Shown here: one piece after another, positions 57,947 to 64,000 of the stretch
Layout: the number at the start of each line of letters is the position of its first letter
Position numbering within the stretch: the first letter of the stretch is position 1
Origin: Ardenticatenaceae bacterium
GTDB taxonomy: Bacteria > Chloroflexota > Anaerolineae > Promineifilales > Promineifilaceae
Length of the DNA: 64,000 bases
Assembly: GCA_020634565.1 (NCBI GenBank)
Contig: JACKBN010000001.1
Coordinates: forward strand, 372,001-436,000
Reading direction: 5' to 3'
Program-made: the position numbers and the translations under genes
The notes under the pieces: model-generated
Databases searched by the model: none
The model's input: only the letters and a program-made list of their open reading frames with translations
What the model was told of the DNA's origin: nothing

Positions 57947-60272
57947 AATTCTCCACAGGTTCCAGTCGCGCCCAGGCCAGCCAGCTCCACGGCGAGGTGG
58001 GGTATTGCTGGATGAGATCGAGGTAGATGGTAACGGCCGTTTCCTCATCCCCACTCAGTTCATAAAAGTAGCCCAGCAGGTAAGTAAGGTGTTCGATGTA
58101 TGGCTGCGCGTCCGGGTCGTCGGACGGCAGGTAAGTGAGCAATTCGGTAATTTTTTCGGGGGCAGTGGGATCGGTTTGGGTGAGAACGGCCGTTTGTACA
58201 TCCCGCATCCACTCCCAATCACTTTTCCCTGTGGCTTCATACAGCAACGAGTACCAAGCTAGTGGGCGGGGTGGAGCTGGCTCAAAATCGGCAGGAGTTA
58301 TTTCAGTTAACGGCCGTTCATCCGCATCTCCACTACAAAAGTGTCCAATCATATCAAAGTCAAAACCATCATCAGTGGCTCGAACAAGAAAAGGGCTGTT
58401 ACGCACCGCCAGCTCATTACTCAACGTGCATGTCGTCTGGTAACTGCTTATTCTGCCAATGAGGTACCCACCTTGCTCATCCTGGCGCAATTCATAAATC
58501 AAGGCGTCCTGACAGTCCAAGCAAATATTGCTCAAAATCACAGGTTTAAAAACGCCATCCATCTCATCAAACAATACCAGCCTTGCTTCTTCCTTCTGGA
58601 CAACACCGAGCCATTCCAGTGAAGCATCTGAATCGAGATTGAAAGAATCGTACTGAGAAAACGTGTAACCCAACTGGCTAAGGCTGGTTGCTGGATGCTG
58701 ATTCGCAGGCAAAGATACAGTCCTCAACTCGTCGGTAATGTGCTGTGGATATGAGCAGATAGCCTCAGGATTTAGTAATTCACTGCCCACGCCAAAAAAG
58801 CCTGTGACTGACCCTTCATAGATGTAATCGCTAATGCCGGTTTCTTCAACTTGCTCAGGCTCGGTATATAGCTGCTGGCAAACGGACAACAAATCACCAT
58901 CATTTTCAGCATAAAGGTTTTTTGCAAGCTGAGCAAAGGTAGCCGTATCTGGTAAGTTGTACAGTTGATCAAAAGTTTCGTGGGCTTTGCTGACATCGTT
59001 TTGCTCCAGATAGGCCATTGCTAAATGCAGGTAGCCTAAAGCCAAGAAATCTGCCGATGGCGCGGTTTCTAACGTTAACCGACTCAGCGCTGACTCCAGC
59101 AATTCAATGCGGGTTTTTTCAGCTAAGACCGCTTCTGAATAATAGCGAGAAGGCGTAATCGCATGGAACATGGCACACTCAGGTGTGTCGGGCATCTGAT
59201 TATCTTCCATGAGTTGATGCTGTGGGATACGGCCGTTCCAACTGTAAATATCCACTTCATCCCAGGTACAATTAAAGTTGACTTCGTGCGTTGTTATCAC
59301 CCTTACGTCAACAACACCATGGCCAGTGAAATCGTCTATTTCAAAAGTAGCATATGGCTTAAAGGAAGGAACAGAAATATCGATCCTTTCCAGCCGATAA
59401 ATCCCGGATCCATTCCACATGTAAACATCAATATATCCAAACGGCCCGCCAAGATAACCCTGCTCAATCCGCAAAATATCAACAATATCGTCTCCCGTAA
59501 AATCAAAATCAAAGACAACTTGAGACATGCCATCAACATAAATTCCTGCATTTGATGTATTAATTGGGTCAATCGTATTGGGAAGGATGGCATACTGGCC
59601 AGATTGCTCAACGATAAGCGGTATTACGCCCAGGATGTACAAATCCTTTGACTCCACTGCAAGCAGCCATTCCAAAACACCGTCACTGTTCAAATCGGTT
59701 GCCTGCGGATAAACCGTTAATTCTAGAATATTGAGCGGAGTTCCATCTTCTAGACTGATTTGGTTTTGGTTTAGGTAAGCCACAACGGCCGTTTGCAAAA
59801 CAGGCCAGATCATCCGCTCATCAAGGTACATGCCTGGATATTGGTTTTCCTGAAAAATGGGTTCGAGCTGGCCAGCACCGTGGGGAAAGCTTCGGGCAAA
59901 ATCAAAGGCCAACAGGTCAAAAATGTGAAAATAGGGCAGACCTCTTTCCGGAGTTTCACGTGCAGCCCTCAGCCAATCATGTAGCAAATCAAAGTCTGGG
60001 GTTTTTAGCCTGTATATTGCCGAAGTATCAATTGGTACTTCACTCAATTGCTTCAGGTCTGGCACCTCAGCCAACGGGCTTCGAAGCGGTGGGGTTGCCG
60101 TTTCTTCTACAACAGTCGCAGTAGCAGGTACGGCCGTTTCCGTCGCAGTCGGTTCAATCGTTGGGGGTGGAGTAGGAACGGCCGTACTTTCCCCCAACAC
60201 AGCCTCGTCTTGAACGCAGGCAGCTAAACTCAAAACCAGAAAAACGATTGCGGCAGCCCATCCCCATTTCAT
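57945..60272 (-). CDS. Large secreted lipoprotein of unknown function
   Basis: About 775 residues. The ATG at 60272 has AAGGA about 8 bases upstream. Signal peptide with lipobox (LVLSLAACVQD), then a Thr/Pro-rich tether (ESTAVPTPPPTIEPTATETAVP). The mature part contains DLNSDGVLEWLLAV, DFDFTGDDIVDILRIEQGYLG and DLDSDASLEW-type Asp-rich loops similar to FG-GAP calcium sites, and TPR-like helices near 430-480 and at the C-terminus (LGYFYELSGDEETAVTIYLDLIQQYPTSPWSWLAWARL). A surface protein that probably binds a partner; no enzyme motif. It may be monocistronic. Confidence 0.75.
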   Translation of the reverse strand: MKWGWAAAIVFLVLSLAACVQDEAVLGESTAVPTPPPTIEPTATETAVPATATVVEETATPPLRSPLAEVPDLKQLSEVPIDTSAIYRLKTPDFDLLHDWLRAARETPERGLPYFHIFDLLAFDFARSFPHGAGQLEPIFQENQYPGMYLDERMIWPVLQTAVVAYLNQNQISLEDGTPLNILELTVYPQATDLNSDGVLEWLLAVESKDLYILGVIPLIVEQSGQYAILPNTIDPINTSNAGIYVDGMSQVVFDFDFTGDDIVDILRIEQGYLGGPFGYIDVYMWNGSGIYRLERIDISVPSFKPYATFEIDDFTGHGVVDVRVITTHEVNFNCTWDEVDIYSWNGRIPQHQLMEDNQMPDTPECAMFHAITPSRYYSEAVLAEKTRIELLESALSRLTLETAPSADFLALGYLHLAMAYLEQNDVSKAHETFDQLYNLPDTATFAQLAKNLYAENDGDLLSVCQQLYTEPEQVEETGISDYIYEGSVTGFFGVGSELLNPEAICSYPQHITDELRTVSLPANQHPATSLSQLGYTFSQYDSFNLDSDASLEWLGVVQKEEARLVLFDEMDGVFKPVILSNICLDCQDALIYELRQDEQGGYLIGRISSYQTTCTLSNELAVRNSPFLVRATDDGFDFDMIGHFCSGDADERPLTEITPADFEPAPPRPLAWYSLLYEATGKSDWEWMRDVQTAVLTQTDPTAPEKITELLTYLPSDDPDAQPYIEHLTYLLGYFYELSGDEETAVTIYLDLIQQYPTSPWSWLAWARLEPVEN

Positions 60273-60398
60273 TTTCGCCATCCTTACCTGAACCTGACAC
60301 TGGAACTGTTAAACTGGCCTTATTATAAAACAGCTCCTCTCAGTTGGGAACAGCCTCGCTGAACCATGAGCGTGATCTTGTTAATGAAAGGGAGACAC

Positions 60399-62267
60399 TC
60401 AATTCTTTGTGATAATGACGGCCGTTCCTTCCCCAACAATCACCCCATCCCCCACAAACGCCGGCTGTGCGCCCGTAGAAAGCAAGCACGCATAAGCTGC
60501 TGCATTCGCCAGCGGGATAGTTTGTTCCCCGTCACTGAGATTGAAGAGAGCAACGGCCGTTTCCCCCTCCCATTCCCGCGCATATGCATACATCTGCGTT
60601 GCCGCATCCACATGCAGCCGCGTGCGTGTTCCGCGCTGGAGCGCAGGCAGCGTGCGCCGCAGCTGCACCAAGCGGCGATAAAATGCCAGCAAATCGCGGT
60701 CCCAATTCTCCGGCTGCCACGGCATTTGCGCCCGGACGTGATGATCGCCACCCGATCCTGCCTGGTCCTTGTTCACCGCCTGCGACAGCCCCACTTCGGT
60801 GCCATAATAAATTACCGGCGTCGGGGCGAGGGTGAACTGACACAGCGCCGCCAGCTTCAGCCGGTTCACATCATTGCCCGCCATGAAAAGGAAGCGGTTC
60901 ATGTCGTGGTTGTCCAAAAAGCTGGCCCGCGCCGCGCCCGTGTCCATGTACGCCTCATAGCTCTGCAAAAAGGCGTCGAGTTGGGCCACATTCCACAAAT
61001 CCAGGGCAAAGGCGTAGCGAAACGCGGTTGCCAGGGGGAAGTCCAGCACGTGGCTCAACCGCCCGCGATAGCGACGCAGCGCATCGGGCGAATCGGTCGC
61101 TTCGCCAATCGTCACTGCCTGCGGATTGGCCGACTGCACTGCCTGCCGGAACTGCACCCAAAAATCCATACCGTGCCCAATAGCATGGTCCAGCCGGAAG
61201 CCGTCCAGCCCAAATTCACGCAGCCAATAAACGGCCGCATCACAAATATGCTGCCTGCCCGCCGGATCGTTGGTATCGAACGAGGGCAGCAGCTTGGCCC
61301 GGCCCAAAAAGCAGCGATAGTCGTCGGGGTGTTCATAGAAGACAAACCAGGAAGCACTCTCCGCATTGGGATCGGCCTGGGCGGCCAGGAAAGCGGGATG
61401 CTTCCAGGAGCAATGGCTGGGCACAAAGTCTAGAATCACGCGAATGCCACGTGCGTGCGCCTGCGCCACCAGCTCGTGCAAATCGGCCTCGCTACCCAAT
61501 TCCGGGTCGATGGCGAACAAATCTTTGGTGTCGTACCGATGGTAGGTATCCGCCAAGCCCAGCGGTGAGAGCCAGATGCAGTTGATGCCTAATTCCGCCA
61601 GGTAAGGTAGCGATTGGGTCACGCCGCGCAGCGTGCCGCCGTTGCGGGCATGGTGATCAGCCTTGTCAATTTCCGGCGAGAAACGGCCGTCCGCCGTCCC
61701 CGGATGGTAGCGGTCCAGAAAAATATGGTAAATCACCGCCTCGTGCATCCACGCTGGCCCGACTGGTTCGTCTGGCTCGACATAGTAGGCAAACGTCTGG
61801 ATGCCCGTCTCGTCCTCCACGGGATACCAAAAACCCTGGCCGTCGTGGGCAAAAAGGTCGGGCGGGGCGTCGGCCACCCGTCCGGCTTGCCAGCCCGCGA
61901 TTTTGTAGCGTACGGCCGTTCCGCCCACCTGTCCCGGCAAAATGGCATGCCAGCGGCTCAAGTAGCCCGCCCCAGCTTCCCAATCTACCGTCTGCACCAT
62001 CATCGGCAGCTTGTGGGCATTCGCGTCTGGCAAACGGCCGTCTGAGGTAAACCACACCTCGGCACGGTCCAATGGCATCTCCACGCCGCTGGTAGCCCAA
62101 ATTTCGACGGATTCGTTTGGTTGGGGAGCAAACGGCCGTATCGTGTTGTCGTGGCGGAATTGGTGCGCCTGCGCCGCAATGCGCTCACGCACCATCGGCA
62201 GCGGAATGTCGCCCGGCGCGGTGGCAATTGCCTCGTTTTCGTCGAATGTGGTTTCTAATTCAGCCAT
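60399..62267 (-). CDS. GH13 family glycosidase (neopullulanase / cyclomaltodextrinase-like)
   Basis: 622 residues. N-terminal beta-sandwich (about 1-150) then the (beta/alpha)8 barrel. GH13 regions are complete: DFVPSHCSW (I), GFRLDHAIG with nucleophile Asp (II), TIGEATD with acid Glu (III), FLDNHDMNRF with transition-state Asp (IV). YHRYDTKDLFAIDPELGS is the calcium/region V neighbourhood. Hydrolyses alpha-glucans or cyclodextrins inside the cell. The C-terminal beta domain ends in GEGTAVIITKN. No signal peptide. Seven or so ACGGCCGT copies occur in this gene. Confidence 0.9.
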   Translation of the reverse strand: MAELETTFDENEAIATAPGDIPLPMVRERIAAQAHQFRHDNTIRPFAPQPNESVEIWATSGVEMPLDRAEVWFTSDGRLPDANAHKLPMMVQTVDWEAGAGYLSRWHAILPGQVGGTAVRYKIAGWQAGRVADAPPDLFAHDGQGFWYPVEDETGIQTFAYYVEPDEPVGPAWMHEAVIYHIFLDRYHPGTADGRFSPEIDKADHHARNGGTLRGVTQSLPYLAELGINCIWLSPLGLADTYHRYDTKDLFAIDPELGSEADLHELVAQAHARGIRVILDFVPSHCSWKHPAFLAAQADPNAESASWFVFYEHPDDYRCFLGRAKLLPSFDTNDPAGRQHICDAAVYWLREFGLDGFRLDHAIGHGMDFWVQFRQAVQSANPQAVTIGEATDSPDALRRYRGRLSHVLDFPLATAFRYAFALDLWNVAQLDAFLQSYEAYMDTGAARASFLDNHDMNRFLFMAGNDVNRLKLAALCQFTLAPTPVIYYGTEVGLSQAVNKDQAGSGGDHHVRAQMPWQPENWDRDLLAFYRRLVQLRRTLPALQRGTRTRLHVDAATQMYAYAREWEGETAVALFNLSDGEQTIPLANAAAYACLLSTGAQPAFVGDGVIVGEGTAVIITKN

Positions 62268-62291
62268 TGATTATTCCCCTCGTAAATGTCG

Positions 62292-62310
62292 GTCGGATTG
62301 GCAATCCGAC
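62292..62310. repeat. Short intergenic palindrome GTCGGATTGGCAATCCGAC
   Basis: Identical to the copy at 20212-20230, 42 kb away; lies just upstream of the glycosidase start on the minus strand, between it and the MarR gene. Confidence 0.85.
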
Positions 62311-62383
62311 GTACGATTTTCGTTCTCGATTGACTCAAAAATCCCTGTCCATCATCGTCCGCCCGGCCATGAATGACCCGGCT

Positions 62384-62812
62384 TTAGCCCCCGGCGGTCA
62401 CGCCCAACGAAGCCCGCCAACTTGCCAGCAAATCCAGCATTTGCGCCTGCCCGGCTTCATCTATACCAGACAAACTCGCCTGCAACGCAGCCAGATGAGC
62501 TACCTGGGCCGCCTCACGTTGGGCCGATCCGGCGCTGGTCAGCACCACCTGCTGCGCCCGTCGGTCGTCGGGGTCGGGCTGGCGCGTGGCCCAGCCCTGC
62601 TCAGCCAGATAATCCACAATGCGGGTCATTTTGCTGTTGTCCACCAGCAAACGGCCGCTTAAATCCCCCATGCGCCAGCCGCTGTCCAGTTGCAGCAGCA
62701 GCAGCGTGTCGAATTGCTCAGGAGTGAGGTGAAACGGCCGTAATGCCACCGCCATTTCGCCAATCAGCAGCACAAAAATTTCCCGCATGGTTGTAAAAAT
62801 CGTTTGTTCCAT
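62384..62812 (-). CDS. MarR family transcriptional regulator
   Basis: 142 residues, winged-helix dimer. Core: LTPEQFDTLLLLQLDSGWRMGDLSGRLLVDNSKMTRIVDYLAEQGWATRQPDPDDRRAQQVVLTSAG, with the DDRRA wing diagnostic of MarR. Two starts are possible (62812 and 62788), both without a ribosome site. An 11-bp inverted repeat spans them. The target may be its own gene or the downstream GH13 gene, both on the minus strand. No ligand can be guessed. Confidence 0.88.
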   Translation of the reverse strand: MEQTIFTTMREIFVLLIGEMAVALRPFHLTPEQFDTLLLLQLDSGWRMGDLSGRLLVDNSKMTRIVDYLAEQGWATRQPDPDDRRAQQVVLTSAGSAQREAAQVAHLAALQASLSGIDEAGQAQMLDLLASWRASLGVTAGG

Positions 62813-62819
62813 GCGGGAA
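62780..62819. promoter_or_regulatory. Inverted repeat over the MarR gene start
   Basis: TTCCCGCATGG (62780-62790) and its complement CCATGCGGGAA (62809-62819), spaced by 18 bases. It contains both candidate start codons, so binding by MarR itself or an mRNA stem could set its expression. Confidence 0.5.
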
Positions 62820-62866
62820 TTATATTTTTATTTAATATATTTGCAAATAAGAATAATTGAGTTTTT

Positions 62867-62925
62867 GCCACAGAAAGCACAGAGAAAAAAGAGGAAAACT
62901 CTGTGCTCTCTGTGTGCCCTGTGGC
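62867..62925. repeat. Intergenic hairpin, CACAGAG/CTCTGTG family
   Basis: GCCACAGAAAGCACAGAG on the left and CTCTGTGTGCCCTGTGGC on the right, A/G-rich loop. Fourth member of the family in the window; it abuts the CotH-family stop codon. Confidence 0.8.
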
Positions 62926-64000
62926 TTACTGCCCTAAAAACGCTTCGGCGGCGGCGACGCGGTTGTTGGTGTGGCTGATGAGTTCTTGAATGGCCTGATC
63001 AAACGCCGCCTGCCCGACATCGGCCACGGCGTACGGCTCGATGAGCGCGGCCAATTCTTCATAGCGTGCCGTCATCGCTTCCGGCTCAAAGACAGTGTGG
63101 ATGGTTTCATCAACATAGTTGACATAAGTTTCATAGTAGTCGGGATTGTCCAGCAGGTAGCGAATCAGCGGCCAATTATCGCCGATGGCGGTCATCTCCA
63201 GGGTCATTTGCGAACGGCCGCCTGATTTCAACGCCTCGTTGTGATCCCACGGAATCCAGGTGAGCTGGCCCGTTGCCAGATCGTTGTACAGATAGTAATT
63301 GTGCGCTGCCCCGCCGTACGTGTCCCAATTTTCAATCACCGTGTTGATGGCCAGCCAGTGCAAAAAGGTATCAACGTCAAACACAGCTTCTAGCTCCGCC
63401 TGCCAAGCTGCCGGATCGCTTTGGCGCAAATCGGAGTGCAGCACGGTGTACAGCGCTTCGATGTCGCTCCAGTCAGCTTCGTCTTCGTTGTTTTCTTTTT
63501 GGAAGCTGTCAGGAATACTTGCAAGCGTGCCTTCGGCCAGGGAAACGGCCGTACCGTCTGCCTCGTAAATGTTGCCATCATCACTGCCAAACACGCGGTC
63601 TACCACCGTGTCGTCAATCACCTCGATCATCGTGTACAGGCCAAAGCTCACCGGCCCTTCGCCGTAATCTACATACAGCTCCACAAATGATGTTTTGGCG
63701 CTGGCCAACCCGGCATCCTCCAGGATATCGGCCGTCACGGTATCGCGTAAAAACGATGCATCGCGGGTGTTGTTGGATAGCGACAACTGCTTGAAGCCGT
63801 AGAAGCGCTGGTTGTCAATTTCGGGATAGTCATCCTCAAATTCGTCGAAATCGAGCTTGAACGGTAGTTCCAACGAACCGCTGGACCAGGCGCCAGACAA
63901 CGATGAGTTACCCTTGAAGCGCACGCCGACATGCGTCCAGGTGTTGCCCTCGAACGTAATTGTGGCCTCGGCCCACATCGGATTTTCGCTGGTGAAATCG
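62926..64000 (-). CDS. CotH kinase family protein (5' truncated)
   Basis: At least 358 residues; the frame is open to the window edge, so the N-terminus (probably a signal peptide) is missing. The CotH protein-kinase-like fold is shown by THVGVRFKGNSSLSG, LPFKLDFDEFE, NQRFYGFKQLSLSNNTRDASFLRDTVTADILEDAG, the catalytic-loop-like segment FLHWLAINTVIENWDTYGGAAHNYYLYND and the metal-binding WIPWDHNEA. Family members phosphorylate spore-coat or surface proteins; here an extracellular role is likely. It is downstream of the MarR gene only if transcripts read through, since the hairpin separates them. Confidence 0.9.
   Translation of the reverse strand, partial: DFTSENPMWAEATITFEGNTWTHVGVRFKGNSSLSGAWSSGSLELPFKLDFDEFEDDYPEIDNQRFYGFKQLSLSNNTRDASFLRDTVTADILEDAGLASAKTSFVELYVDYGEGPVSFGLYTMIEVIDDTVVDRVFGSDDGNIYEADGTAVSLAEGTLASIPDSFQKENNEDEADWSDIEALYTVLHSDLRQSDPAAWQAELEAVFDVDTFLHWLAINTVIENWDTYGGAAHNYYLYNDLATGQLTWIPWDHNEALKSGGRSQMTLEMTAIGDNWPLIRYLLDNPDYYETYVNYVDETIHTVFEPEAMTARYEELAALIEPYAVADVGQAAFDQAIQELISHTNNRVAAAEAFLGQ

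Larger units (their letters stand above)
1063..63552. repeat. Highly iterated palindromic octamer ACGGCCGT
   Basis: About 95 exact copies by hand count over the window, often extended to AAACGGCCGTTT or GGAAACGGCCGTTTCC. It occurs in genes on both strands and between genes. In coding sequence it is read as TAV, NGR or RP depending on frame. None lies in the insertion sequence (18429-19704) or the restriction-modification genes (26865-28765); the AT-rich GT-C-like gene holds only one. Confidence 0.9.

Noticed and set aside
1..64000. CRISPR arrays, tRNA and rRNA genes
   Set aside because: I looked for regularly spaced repeats and for tRNA- or rRNA-like sequence and found none; the repeats present are palindromes without spacers of constant length.

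Overview
The window looks like a chromosome segment of a Chloroflexota bacterium, most likely Anaerolineae-like. The basis is lipoprotein-rich envelope genes, long runs of ABC transport and sugar-degradation genes, abundant intergenic hairpin repeats and moderately high GC. I cannot place it below class. The most striking property is an octamer palindrome, ACGGCCGT, which I count about 95 times, in genes and between them. About one copy would be expected by chance.

Layout. Positions 1-6060 hold housekeeping and small genes: pyrophosphatase, CsbD, an AEC permease and class I aldolase. Positions 6200-13270, minus strand, hold a peptide/nickel-type ABC importer (binding lipoprotein, two permeases, two ATPases) behind a sarcosine/N-methyltryptophan oxidase. 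Next come a membrane diguanylate cyclase, a methyltransferase-like protein, an AT-rich GT-C-like membrane gene and an intact ISAs1-type insertion sequence with a 10-bp target duplication.

Positions 19800-26515 carry a run of small single-domain plus-strand genes (VOC, DinB, immunity-like, DUF2200, DHFR-like, S51 peptidase, GNAT, SRPBCC, YCII) that resembles a cassette array. It is followed by a low-GC restriction-modification pair: a beta-class DNA methyltransferase and a NotI-family endonuclease. A creatininase-family gene and an mttB-like gene, both interrupted by frameshifts, then two peptidase/hydrolase genes follow.

Positions 35790-57890 form a large L-rhamnose region. A DeoR-type repressor fused to a sugar-binding domain is divergent from an ABC rhamnose importer (RhaT, two permeases and a tandem-duplicated binding protein). 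Downstream are a GH78-like rhamnosidase, mutarotase, isomerase, LutABC, a bifunctional rhamnulose-1-P aldolase/dehydrogenase, a small gluconokinase-like enzyme and an aldehyde dehydrogenase. Together they predict release, uptake and isomerisation of rhamnose, cleavage to DHAP and lactaldehyde, and lactate oxidation to pyruvate. No rhamnulokinase is visible. The window ends with a large lipoprotein, a GH13 glycosidase, a MarR regulator and a truncated CotH-family gene.
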